Origin: Diploptera punctata
Lineage: Eukaryota > Arthropoda > Insecta > Blattodea > Blaberidae
Assembly: GCA_030220185.1 (NCBI GenBank)
Contig: JASPKZ010001233.1
Location: forward strand, 2,466,001-2,530,000
DNA: 64,000 nt
Reading direction: 5' to 3'
The position numbers and the translations under genes are program-made. Within the stretch, counting starts at the first letter, position 1, and each line of letters opens with the position of its first letter. This document shows, piece by piece, positions 20,752 through 30,894 of the stretch. The notes under the pieces were generated by a model, which saw only the letters and a program-made list of their open reading frames with translations, did not search any database and had not been told where the DNA came from.

Positions 20752-21150
20752 ACATGGGCCGCGGAGAACTAGTGGTTATGCTCCTTGCCTCTGGTCCCCA
20801 GGGGCGCAGATTCAAACCCAGCCAGGGTCAATGGATTTTTTAGGATGGAAAAATGTAAGGAGCAAGTCTTACGGGAGGGACTTTAAGCCGTGGGTCCCGA
20901 GTCTGAAGATTTTCAGGCTCGTAAAATATCCTTAAGCCTGGATAAAAAGACCTCTAAGCAAAATTTACCGAATTTTCCCGTCCTAGTACTACCTTGGTTT
21001 CCTAGATGTCAGTATGAGGCGGAACACTGACCACGGGCCACTCCAATGACATCTATACGAAAACAAGTGTTATTAAATTAGTATGGTTCAATTTCTTCCC
21101 TGTAGGGGGAGAGCGCCTAAATCTCGTTGAGGGCTCACAAGAAGAAGGTT
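20752..21150 (+). mobile_element. SINE-C, near full length
   Basis: tRNA-like head (agaactagtggttatgctcc, box B-like agattcaaacccagcc), then caatggattttttaggatgg, ccgtgggtcccgagtctgaa, ggtttcctagatgtcag and a terminal gggggagagcgcctaaatc. Best plus-strand reference for this family in the window. Confidence 0.8.
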
Positions 21151-21167
21151 TGTTAATAATAGAATAG

Positions 21168-21298
21168 TAATCCATCCATAGTAATTCTGCCCGAGGGCAG
21201 GTCTTTCACTGCAATCATAGCATTTTCATGCTATGCTTTGCAGCTTTACTAGGGAATTGTAGGTGTGGTAGCACGTTACCTCGAGACCACAGCGGTGA
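21168..21298 (-). mobile_element. SINE-A1 with the middle deleted
   Basis: Contains the A1 tail (gtaattctgcccgagggcag) joined, after gtggtagcacg, directly to the head (ctcgagaccacagcggtg). About 200 bp of body are absent compared with 21592-21946. Probably a deletion at short homology. Confidence 0.75.
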
Positions 21299-21319
21299 AT
21301 AATGTAATATAAATAAATA

Positions 21320-21570
21320 AATGCATTATATTTAGCAAGTTTCACAATGTTTCACATCTTCCATTGCCATTCTTCTCCACATCTCTCTGTCATTCCAATC
21401 TCCATCGTCCAATCCTTTTTTCCTTCGTGCTGCTCAAAACACCATCGATTTTACCAAGTGGCACCCATTCTATTAATCGTCTTGGAAATCAGTCTTCTGT
21501 CATTCTTTTTTACAACCATACAATTTTAATTGTTTGTCTTTTTTTATGAAATCCACAATTTAAGATTCAA
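21320..21570 (-). mobile_element. LINE-L 3-prime fragment
   Basis: Minus-strand copy of the LINE at 16030-16470 without the foldback insert (ggatttcat...caattaaaattgtatggt, then gatggagattggaatgacag). ORFs on the plus strand are shadows. Confidence 0.7.
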
Positions 21571-21591
21571 CATTCATCTGTTCTTTAATTC

Positions 21592-21946
21592 CATCCATAG
21601 TAATTCTGCCCGAAGGCAGGTCCTTCACTGCAACCATAGCACTTTCATGCTATGCTTGCAGCTTTACTAGGGAATTGTGTAGGTGTGGTAGCTTCCCGTT
21701 GCTTTCCACACCGGTGAAGGATGATGATGATAATGATAATGGTAAGGATGATAATGATAAGGATGATTGCCATATGATTTCGGGGACCGTTTGGGCCTTA
21801 AAGTTTTCCTGACATTTGTCTTACAGGTGAGGAAAAACCCCGATAAAAACCTCACCCAGAAAAACTGCCCCGACCGGAGATCGAACCCCGGGCCCGCTGC
21901 GTGACAAGGCAGCACGCTACCTCGAGACCACAGCGGTGGACTATTC

Positions 21947-21948
<2 letters not shown>
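21592..21948 (-). mobile_element. SINE-A1, full length
   Basis: Minus-strand copy with intact head (tccaccgctgtggtctcgag), box B region (cggggttcgatctccggtcg), body, (ATC)n hinge and A1 tail (gggcagaattactatgg). Followed by a (TA)n run on the head side. Confidence 0.9.

Positions 21949-21952
<4 letters not shown>

Positions 21953-21991
<39 letters not shown>
21953..21991. repeat. (TA)n microsatellite
   Basis: Lies between the SINE-A1 head and the start of repeat E copy 2. Confidence 0.9.
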
Positions 21992-21993
<2 letters not shown>

Positions 21994-22659
21994 TAGCGGA
22001 CCCGACAGATGTTGTCTTGCCCGAACGTTCAATTCTCGTATCATGGCCGAACAGTAAAAATGTTATTTTTTACCATAAAATTCACTAATTAAGACGTAAT
22101 TAGCTATAATTAAATAAATTCGCAAGAAAACTCACTGTCATCTGCTGTGCTTCAAGAAGCGTGCAAGATGACATCACATTATTGTCGCGCAGAATATGTC
22201 GATAATGCGGTGACTACACATATGGAATAAAAAAATTCTTATAACCCGATCGCAGCACCATCTACCGATTCCATTATAAATCTAACCATACAGGGACCCA
22301 CTCAAACACACACAAAAATTTTCATCAAAATCGGTCCAGTCGTTTAGGCAGTTTTTAATTTCGGGTTTCAAGTAAACTTCCACTTCTTAAATGTCGGATT
22401 TCGCTCATTTTTTGATAATACCTACCTCGGTTTATTTTAATATGATATATTGAGTTTCGTTGTGAGACATAGTAAAATGTGACTGTTAGAGCGATTTTAA
22501 AATTTTGACTTCAGCTGAACTCCTACACCTAATGGTTTTAGAGGATCCAATTGTGAATCTAAACCATCGAGGGACCCAATCAGACACGCACAAAAAATAA
22601 TCAAAATCGATTCAGTCGTTTAGGAGGAGTTCAGTGACAAACACACGTACAGAAGAATT

Positions 22660-22666
<7 letters not shown>
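21992..22666 (+). repeat. Repeat E copy 2, longest copy
   Basis: Starts ctagcggacccgacagatg. Blocks in order: cttttaatttcgggtttcaa-like, cctacctcggtttattttaa, gagtttcgttgtgagac, ctcctacacctaatgg, cgagggacccaatcagacac, aaaatcgattcagtcgttta, ggaggagttcagtgacaaac. Ends with cagaagaattatatata into another (TA)n. Related text is common in insect genomes, but I cannot name the class. Confidence 0.7.

Positions 22667-22675
<9 letters not shown>

Positions 22676-22708
<33 letters not shown>
22676..22708. repeat. (TA)n microsatellite
   Basis: Continuous with the 3-prime end of repeat E copy 2. Confidence 0.9.
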
Positions 22709-22709
<1 letters not shown>

Positions 22710-22771
22710 CTTATTTTGCCTGGTTATTTGTCTGTTACATATGACACAATTTAACATTGATGTAATTGCTT

Positions 22772-22772
<1 letters not shown>

Positions 22773-22827
<55 letters not shown>
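22773..22827. repeat. (TA)n-(TG)n compound microsatellite
   Basis: Directly abuts the 5-prime end of the next SINE-A1. Confidence 0.9.
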
Positions 22828-22828
<1 letters not shown>

Positions 22829-23144
22829 ACCGCTGTGGTCTCGAGGTAGCGTGCTGCCTTGTCACGCAGCGGGCCCGGGTTCGATCCCCGGCAGCTTTTC
22901 TGGGTGAGGTTTTTATCGGGGTTTTTCCTCACCTGTAAGACAAATGTCAGGGAAACTTTAAGGCCCAAACGGTCCCCGAAATAATATGGCCATCATCATC
23001 ATCACCACCATCATCCTTCACCGGTGTGGAAAGCAACGGGAAGCTACCACACCTAAAATTCCCTAGTAATGCTGCAAGCATAGCATGAAAATGCTATGAT
23101 TGCAATGAAGGACCTGCATTCGGGCAGAATTACTATGGATGGAT

Positions 23145-23148
<4 letters not shown>
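22828..23148 (+). mobile_element. SINE-A1 between two TA tracts
   Basis: Full head-to-tail copy (tccaccgctgtggtctcgag ... gggcagaattactatggatg). A small deletion lies after box B (ccccggcagcttttctg). (TA)n or (TG)n lies at both ends. Confidence 0.9.

Positions 23149-23149
<1 letters not shown>

Positions 23150-23182
<33 letters not shown>
23150..23182. repeat. (TA)n microsatellite
   Basis: Follows the GGAT tail of SINE-A1. Confidence 0.9.
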
Positions 23183-23188
<6 letters not shown>

Positions 23189-23675
23189 TATTTATTTGTG
23201 TTTATTTAGCTCCCAAGGACATATTATTATTTGTGCATTTCAGCTGTGATGAAGTATGACTTGGTTTGCTGAATGATTGAATTGTACGTAAGATATGGAA
23301 CGAACGCTGATATATCTAATTTATTATTCATTTTATTTATTTGTTATTGGACTGTTCAGGTTTATATTTATTGTTTGTTATATTTTGTTTCTTGTAAATA
23401 TTTCACAGCTCATATTATTTATTTCCTGTATTCATTGTTTTATATTATTATGCGTATTTTCTTGTTTCGTTAAATTAATTACTTTTGAAACTTAAACCTT
23501 TGTTCACCCGGTCAAATTATATTTCTAATTGTTTCCATACATACTATAAATTATACTAAAACGGGTTTATTCAACGACACCCTTTGTTTACAGAGCTTTC
23601 CTTAAAACCTAAATGATTAAACATTATTTATGGGGAAAGCTGTGTGGTCCTTATGCCCCCTAATTTACGCTAATA
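23183..23675. other. Unassigned AT-rich sequence
   Basis: No recognisable element; small overlapping ORFs reflect AT-rich composition. Confidence 0.4.
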
Positions 23676-23679
23676 TTAT

Positions 23680-24135
23680 GCTACCAGTTATATTATATGG
23701 ATGAGAAACATGGACACTTACTTTAAGGGAGGAAAGGAGATTACGAATATATGAGAATAAAGTCTTAGGAAAATTTTTGGACCAAAGAGAGATGAACAGA
23801 CAAGTGAATGGAAGAGACTACATAACAATGAACTACATGGTCTTTATAGGAAGCCAGATATAATAAGAACAGTTAAGTCTCGTACACTGCGTTGGGTAGG
23901 ACATGTGGCACGAATGGGGAATGAAAGACGTGCATGGAAGCTTCTTGTAGGAAAATCAGAGGGAAAACCCCCAGTTGGTATGAGATGGGAGAGTAATATT
24001 ATCTATGATTTTAGGGAAGTAGATTATACAGGGGATGATTGGAAAACATTAGCTTAGTGTACGGATGTATGGAAAGCTTATGTCCGCGCGGCCATGAACC
24101 TACGGGTTCGATATTGCCAGCGTGTTAGTTTGTAT
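23680..24135 (+). mobile_element. LINE-A fragment
   Basis: From ctaccagttatattatatgg through the RLR.GHVARMGNERRAW region to cgggttcgatattgccag. Internal deletions near 23975 and a premature stop early on. Confidence 0.85.
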
Positions 24136-24138
24136 ATT

Positions 24139-24765
24139 ATACAGGAACAATAATCACAAATATGAATGAGATGCACAAAAAATTAAACATAGGCTCAATT
24201 CTGGAAATGCGTGCTATTATGCATTACAGAGACTCTTGACTTCCCAACTCCTTTAAAAAAACGTTAAACTGAAAAATGTATAAAACTATTATGCTACCAG
24301 TTATATTATATGGATGCGAAACATGGACTCTTTCTTTAAGGGAGGAAAGGAGATTACGAGTATTTGAGAATAAAGTTCTTAGGAAAATGTTTTTGACCAA
24401 AGAGAGATGAACAGACAGTTGAATGGAGAAGACTGCATAACAGTGAATTACATAGTCTTTATAGGAAGCCAGATATAATGAGAACAGTTAAGTCTCGTAG
24501 ACTGCGATGGGCAGGACATACGGCACGAATGGGGAATGGAAGACGTGCATGGAAGCTTCTTGTTGGAAAACCAGAGGAAAAAACGCCCAGTTGGTAGACC
24601 AAGAATGAGGTGGGAGAATAACATTAACTATGATTTGAGGGAAGTAGATTATACAGGGGATGATGCAAAGCATTGGCTCAGGATAGGGACGTATGGAGTG
24701 CTTATGTCCGCGCGGCCATGAACCTACGGGTTCGATAGTGCCAGTGAGTTAATTAGTTAGTTAGT
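24139..24765 (+). mobile_element. LINE-A fragment, head-to-tail with the previous one
   Basis: Starts further upstream in the ORF (caggaacaataatcacaaat) and runs to LRVR-stop and gagttaattagttagttagt. Two adjacent copies in the same orientation with different truncation points, so two insertions rather than a simple duplication. Confidence 0.85.
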
Positions 24766-24834
24766 GTCTAGATTTACTAACCATTTCAATGAAGGAAGGT
24801 AATTATTGAGAAATCAATGTTAATGTAATGTTTT

Positions 24835-25325
24835 ACACATATTCAACTGCCTTTCTACATGATCATCATCTAGGTGAAAACACATACTCCATCTATCATC
24901 TGTGATACGAAATGTAGACCTTACATTTAAACCGTAAAACAACCCTGCTGATTCTTTGATACGATTCCGTAAATCAAGCACATGTGATAATGACGCTTTC
25001 GTACAGTGAAACGTAGCATTTTTGACACTGTGTTGCGAGGGCCATTGGACTCCCTACTGAGGTATCGAGTTGATGCGTTCGGACTATCACTGACAATTTG
25101 AACCCGCTACACTGTTTCTGCTGATATGCATGATCGTCCATGACGTGCCTCATCACACACACTGCCGGTATGTCTAATTTTGTTTACAAGCAGACGAATG
25201 TGTGCCATTGTTGGGGCTGGTTTACGGAATTTATAGATAAATTCAGCTCTGGCGTCTTCATATGACAATCCACGTACCCTGGCACAAACAATGTCAACCC
25301 GTTCTTCCGTGCTAAACATGTTGCA
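24835..25325 (-). pseudogene. Transposase relic with the catalytic core deleted
   Basis: The minus strand starts MFSTEERVDIVCARVRGLSY and continues to SVCDEARHGRSCISAETV, an N-terminal helix-turn-helix of the same general kind as the Tc1/mariner transposase at 56093-56890. After a frameshift (PNASTRYLSRE, TVSKMLRF) it passes straight to LRNRIKESAGLFYG and WSMCFHLDDDHVERQL. That resembles the extreme C-terminus of such transposases (C...DGxHxEhL). The region expected to hold the DDE/D triad is absent. Family comparison is from memory. Confidence 0.6.
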
Positions 25326-25342
25326 CTAAGGTAATAGTATAA

Positions 25343-25386
25343 GCAAATAAAATAAAATAAAATAAAATAAATAAAATAAAATAAAC
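25343..25386. repeat. (AAAAT)n microsatellite
   Basis: aaataaaataaaataaaata tract. Confidence 0.9.
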
Positions 25387-25484
25387 AGTAGTTTTCATGA
25401 AAATGGATATTGACTTTAGAGACAACCTGTATAGCTACCTTGCTGTATAACATTCGTATATGTATAATAGAACGAGATATAGGA

Positions 25485-26306
25485 TTAACCCATTCGCCTC
25501 AGAAGACGAGGTAGACTCGGCGGCAGTTAAATGGCCTTCAACTCAGAAGACGAGGTACACTCGCTTAACTCTGCTGTTATATATTTTGCAATATTTTGTA
25601 CATCCCTTGGCAGGGTAATGTTTTGTTAACATTTATGAATAGCATAGCAATGTGTTTTGGCATTCGCCCTTATTGTGATCTTAAGTACCGTTATATTTTG
25701 TTTGTTTTGAGTGTCTGAAAGTAGAGAATATAATTTATGTAACTTATATCTGGTTTCTGGGGAAATACATCATCATTATCAACAAGGATTAAGCCCAATG
25801 GCCTGTTCTGATCTCATTATAGGTCGAGTTGGTCCTTCCATCTCTTCAATGGTCTTCCCAACAATCTTCTCCCTTTTGGTTTATAATTGTACATTCCTCT
25901 TGGTATGTGCTGTTCATTCATTTGTAATACGTGCTGAAGGTAAGCATTTTGATAGAATTTTATTATTTCACAGAGATTAAATATATTATGTTCTGTTCTT
26001 ATGTCTTCGTTTTTCTTTTTATCGATCCTTTGGTATCCTGCTATTGCTCTCAATATCTTCATTTCAGCAGCCTCTATTTATTTACTATCTGCCTTTGTTA
26101 ATGTCCAGGTGTCCATAGATATGAGATGTAACTGCCAATACTTTGTAAAATTTTAAAATAGTTGATTTTCTAGTTTTATTCAATAAAGTACGTTTAATTG
26201 TGCCACATAGATAACTGAATCGTTGTATTTTAGTGTGTTTATCTAAATTTCTGGCATTACCTAAATGTATTACATAGAGCATTTAAACCTGAAACGAATG
26301 GGTTAA
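25485..26306 (+). mobile_element. TTAA-flanked MITE (piggyBac-like), copy 2, split by LINE-B
   Basis: TTAA at 25485-25488 and 26303-26306; ends CCCATTCGCC and GAAACGAATGGG. The left part (25489-25767) aligns with 16535-16844 in opposite orientation (gaagacgaggtacactcgc, gtacatcccttggcag, tggtttctggggaaat). LINE-B fills 25768-26280; the last ~22 bases (gcatttaaacctgaaacgaa) close the element. Confidence 0.8.
25768..26280 (-). mobile_element. LINE-B insertion in the MITE
   Basis: Minus strand: NARNLDKHTKIQRFSYLCGT, IKRTLLNKTRKSTILKFYKV, KILRAIAGYQRIDKKKNEDI, LQHVLQMNEQHIPR and LLGRPLKRWKDQLDL-stop, then the ggccattgggcttaatcc end and a short (GAT) tail. Better preserved than 3965-4478. The 5-prime breakpoint coincides with that of the other copy. 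A short acat-type duplication may flank it. Confidence 0.8.
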
Positions 26307-26776
26307 CAGAATGAAGAAAGGGCATTTAATCTATGCTTTGTGCCAGCAATAGATGTAGGCAATGCTGCCTAATTTTTTATGTATTTGCGGGTAGCTTGTT
26401 GGAGGGGGGATTGATGGAGATGAGGTGGGAGCCATGTACATATAGAGAGAGAATGCAGTCACTTGTTTCACATTCCGCCATGTTCTCCTGGCTACGCAAT
26501 CTCAAGATTGAGCAACGTCTACATGCTGGTTACCTTATCGCACACTTAACTATTTGTAAAAAATTATAATTTAGTGTCTGTACACATACATTCCACTGTT
26601 ACATAGGTATACACTTGTCTAATGTCATAAGTAAGACATAATTAGTTACATTCATACATTGGACATGACTTTCAGATAAATAATAGGAGTAGAATATTCA
26701 CGACACGCCTCATATTTGTAGATTTATTGATTTCTTCGTTCTAAACACCATTACCAGTTCTTTCTATTCTATCTCC

Positions 26777-26777
<1 letters not shown>
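26307..26777. other. Unassigned, somewhat GC-richer sequence
   Basis: Contains ggaggggggattgatggaga and ccgccatgttctcctggcta. A 78-codon ORF (26333-26569) resembles nothing I know. Confidence 0.35.

Positions 26778-26814
<37 letters not shown>
26778..26814. repeat. (TA)n microsatellite
   Basis: Truncates the 5-prime side of the tRNA-like repeat that follows. Confidence 0.9.
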
Positions 26815-26818
<4 letters not shown>

Positions 26819-26885
26819 GCACAGAGTTTAGAGACTCGGGTTCAAATCCCGACTCAAGCGTTCATTTTTCTTTTCATATCATATT
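26813..26885 (+). repeat. tRNA-like repeat, 5-prime truncated
   Basis: Carries the anticodon-arm and T-arm half (aaacgcacagagtttagaga, cgggttcaaatcccgactca) and the flank gttcatttttcttttcatat of the complete copy at 27086. Confidence 0.65.
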
Positions 26886-27085
26886 TGCCTACATTGCCAA
26901 ATGTCAAAAATATAGTTATAACATCTAAATATGCAAGCGTTACTGCTATAAAGTAAATATTCTCTTTAAAAAATGCTTACCTGTTATGGTGGCTACTAAA
27001 TGTCAGTTGGAACGACTTTCCGCTACCTCTTGTGTGAATTCAGAATACTACATATATAAGAAAAATGTATGTTTGTGTTGGAATA
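26886..27085. other. Short unassigned spacer
   Basis: AT-rich sequence between two tRNA-like repeats. Confidence 0.35.
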
Positions 27086-27158
27086 CTTGAGTAGCATAGT
27101 TGGTTAGAGCACTAAACGCACAGAGTTTAGAGATTCGGGTTCAAATCCCGACTCAAGC
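27086..27158 (+). tRNA. tRNA-like sequence or tRNA-derived SINE head
   Basis: A 7-bp acceptor stem pairs exactly (CTTGAGT at 27086-27092 with ACTCAAG at 27151-27157). Box A-like gtagcatagttggttagagc and box B ggttcaaatcc are present, with a perfect GGG/CCC T-stem. The anticodon arm (CTAAAC/GTTTAG) has 6 bp and a 7-base loop gcacaga, so the decoding triplet is unclear and a real tRNA is doubtful. A truncated sibling with the same downstream flank lies at 26813-26885, which favours a repeat. Confidence 0.45.
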
Positions 27159-27182
27159 ATTCATTTTTCCTTTCATATCAAA

Positions 27183-27533
<351 letters not shown>

Positions 27534-27549
27534 AATTAAAGGAAGATAA

Positions 27550-27901
27550 CACTGGGTCTTAACAAAAAAAAACCAGGAACGAAGAATAGAAACGTCAGAA
27601 ATGAGGTTTCTGAGGAGTGTGGCTGCCTATACAATAACAGATCGAAAAAAAATGAAAATATACCAAGAGAACTAAATATATTCAAACTATTAGATGGAAT
27701 TACATAATACAGAGATGAATGGATGGACTGCATCAATAGAATGGATAACAATAGAATTCCGAAACAGATTCTTCATTACAAACCACTAGGACGAAGAAAT
27801 GTTGGAAGACCCGTAAAAGATGGACAGACCAATTCTAATATAAGATCGGAACAGACCAGCAGGTCTAATCCTTGATTTTGCTGCTGCTGCTGATGATGAT
27901 G
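27550..27901 (+). mobile_element. LINE 3-prime fragment with 15-bp target-site duplication
   Basis: Degenerate coding remains (MRFLRSVAAYTITDRKK, then frameshifted GRP-type region) ending in (GCT)(GAT)n. Flanked by exact 15-base duplications attaaaggaagataa at 27535-27549 and 27902-27916. 352 bp. Confidence 0.85.
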
Positions 27902-27916
27902 ATTAAAGGAAGATAA

Positions 27917-28330
27917 ATATACATTCAAGACCTGTATAAAACACTGGCTCTTCCAACTCCTTTGTACGGTAGGGAAGTATGGACATTGAAACAGAAGGAT
28001 ATACAGAGATATAGATCTGCTGAAATGATATATCTTCGAAGGACTGGTGGATACACACTACTAGAACATAGAAGAAATGAAGTCATCTTAGAAGAATGAC
28101 TTATGGAACCTTTAGAAAACAAAATTTCTGATTATAGGTCTAGATTGATTCAAAATGTTCATCGAATACAGAAACACAGGATACCCAAACAAATGTTAAG
28201 CAATCAATCTGCAGGAAGAAGAAGATTAGGATGTCCACTCTTAAGATCTCTGGATGGTGATTCTATTGAAGCCGAAACAGGTCAAGAAATGACCTAAATT
28301 AATGAATGCACTATGATGATGATGATGAAG
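27917..28330 (+). mobile_element. LINE C-terminal fragment
   Basis: Encodes LYKTLALPTPLYGREVWTLK, then MIYLRRTGGYTLLEHRRNE, a stop, IQNVHRIQKHRIPKQM, GRRRLGCPLLRSL and a terminus followed by (GAT)n. The preceding 27550-27901 copy was inserted at or beside its 5-prime edge. Confidence 0.8.
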
Positions 28331-28448
28331 GTAAGTACACAAAACTGGATTTATAAACTCTAACTTTATAACTGTTATTAAAATACTAGTGAAATAAAAA
28401 TTTGCATAAAATAAATATCTTCTTGTAATCTTGTAAATCATTTTTCCC

Positions 28449-28818
28449 CTTAACGAGATTTAGGCGCTCTCCCCCTACAGGGAAGAATTTGAACCACACT
28501 AATTCTGTTACATTGTTTTCGTATAGATGTCATTGTAGTGGTCCGAGGTCAGTGTTCCATCTCGTAGTGACATCTAGGAAACCAAGGTAGTGCTAGGACG
28601 GGAAAATTCCGTAAATTTTGCTTAGAGGCTTTTTTTTTTTTTCAGGCTTAAGGATATTTTACGAGCCCGAAAATCTTCAGACTCGGGACCCACGGCTTAA
28701 AGTCCCTCCCGTAGGACTTGCTCCTTGGATTTTTCCGTCCTAAAAAATCCATCGACTCCGCCCGGGTTTGAACCCGCGACCCTCGGGACCAGAGGCAAAC
28801 ACTACTCCACCGCAGCTA
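28449..28818 (-). mobile_element. SINE-C, near full length
   Basis: Minus-strand copy: head (gcggtggagtagtgtttgcc, box B gggttcaaacccgggcgg), then tcgatggattttttaggac, ccgtgggtcccgagtctga and terminal ggggagagcgcctaaatctc. Confidence 0.85.
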
Positions 28819-29640
28819 ATAGTTTTAAATTATAAAGTTGTATAGAAACATAAATTAACTTCTGTATAAACATAACGTAAAACTTTCTTCCAGTTGGAGT
28901 CCACAATTATATCAAGAATTCGAACAATTTTTGATTACTTGGTAAATTATCTCATATTTCGAAATAATTTAATTTCTAAAGTTGGTTATGTCAACGCATT
29001 TATAGAACGATATATGTCGCGCCTCTAGTGGTACAACTTAATACTACAGTAAACATGTGAATATGTAATAGGTATGCAATAATTATCATTACACATCAAT
29101 TAAACACACTATCACATTTTTTTACAATCGAAATTCTGAAATAATTTATGTTTTTATCGAATTGATGTTGCGACACGAAACAGGTTTAATTGTATCTAAA
29201 AAGAAGCCGCAAATGTTTATTTCGACAGTTTTTATTGGTCGTATTTATTGTAGACGTTATTTTATTTAATTGACACTCGTAATCAACATTTAAAGGTCTA
29301 TAAAATGTGATACCGGCTTCCATACTGTTACCTGACTTTTATGATACAATATTTCTAAACGTCATATATGTGTTATATTCTTAAAATGCTTAATTCTATT
29401 TTTTATAAAAAACTGTTAATCAGGGTTAGAATTTTTAGGTGCAAATTTCATACAAGTAAAGTAAATGAAAAGGTGCTAAGATAAGGTAAAAAAAAAGGTG
29501 CTGTTTTAGTCAACTAATTCAAGAAATCCTTTCTCCTAATCTAGTTTATTGAGTTACAAATAAGTACAACAAATCATCGCTCTATAAAAAAAAACGTAAA
29601 GCTGTTGTAGTAACAAACTTACGTTCACGGAAAGTGGGCT
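28819..29640. other. Unassigned AT-rich sequence
   Basis: No ORF or repeat recognised; probably old repeat or unique intergenic DNA. Confidence 0.45.
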
Positions 29641-29649
29641 ACTAACTCC

Positions 29650-30720
29650 TGTGAAATTAAAACCATAGAAAGAAAGAAATTTTCATTCTTGCAAGATATT
29701 TATTTCGATAAAGTGAGAGAAATTCGCAGTGATACGCAGCTAAGATTTTACTCAACTACAGTACCAGTGGCGATATATAGAAGTGAGGCCTGGGTCCTGA
29801 AGGAAAAAGAAAAAAGTAAAATTCAGGCAGCGGAAATGTGCTTCCTACGGGCTGTGAAAAGTTGTACAAGAATAAGAATAAATTTTATTTACAAATAAAT
29901 GTTATATACAGTATTGACACCCGAATGAGCAAGTGCTCGTGCTCGAGTGCAGTTCAGTTACATGAATAATATAAATAGAATATATACATTTAAAGTTAGG
30001 GGTCAGTTTCATTTTTACATAAAGTATGACAGATACAAATAAAAAATAATAATGTACTGGGAATAAGATTTATTCTAACAAATTAATTAATGCATTGGAG
30101 AATGATTTACATAAAATAATATAACCCATACAATGTAATGGATTATAACCAATAATACACAAGTAAGTAATTAGTGATATATTGATTTATAGTAATATAA
30201 GCAATAATAGATGCTTTATATTTATTATTTTAAAATATTCAATTGATTAATTTTATTCACTTAATTAATTAACTAAAAATAATTAATTTAATTGTTTTTT
30301 TAACCAGCTGTATTTAGTTTCCTTAGCTCTGGATTGGATCTAATTAATTCGTTATATAATTTGGGTCCTAGATATCTACTAAGTTTAGATCTAGAAGTTG
30401 TATAACATTTTGGAACATGTAGCAAAGAAGTAGTATTTATAAGAGAATAACATATTAGAAATGAGAATATTAAAAAGGACCTAAAAGTACAACCACTTCT
30501 TCAGCAAATAGAAGAACACAGGAACAATTGGATAGGACATCTGCAAAGAATGACAGAGGATAGGATACCAAAGATGACACTGCTGTATAATCCTGGAGAA
30601 CTAAGATCGGTAGGAAGGCCAAGAAAGCGCTGGGCTGAACAGATGTGAGATCGGAACAGGCAAAGACCTAATCCGTGAAGGGAGATGATGATGATGATGA
30701 TGAAGTGAGAGAAAGAGGAT
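29650..30720 (+). mobile_element. LINE-M fragment split by another LINE
   Basis: Left piece: LRFYSTTVPVAIYRSEAWVL, EKSKIQAAEMCFLRAVKSCT. Right piece (from 30444): KKDLKVQPLLQQIEEHRNNW, IGHLQRMTEDRIPKMTLLYN, SVGRPRKRWAEQM-stop, then a (GAT)n tail. The minus-strand relative at 52705-53225 shows the undivided order. Confidence 0.85.
29876..30443 (-). mobile_element. LINE 3-prime insertion inside LINE-M
   Basis: The minus strand reads SKLSRYLGPKLYNELIRSNP, ELRKLNTAG-stop, then an AT-rich 3-prime UTR ending ataaattttattcttattc. The YLGP-LYN pattern belongs to a Jockey/CR1-type ORF terminus. A 7-base agaataa duplication flanks it (29869-29875, 30444-30450). Confidence 0.75.
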
Positions 30721-30894
30721 TTCCCGTATACAGAATGATTTTACATTGTTGCAGGTGTGATTTCTGTGACGCCTTTATTATTCGGATGTTGACTGCAAAC
30801 TGAGAAGACGTTAATTTAAAATTACTTAAATATTTTTTATTGAATCAAAGCCATATAGAAATGGAATGTAACTCACAATAAGTCATATTTCTTA
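30721..30894. other. Short unassigned spacer
   Basis: Nothing recognised. Confidence 0.35.
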
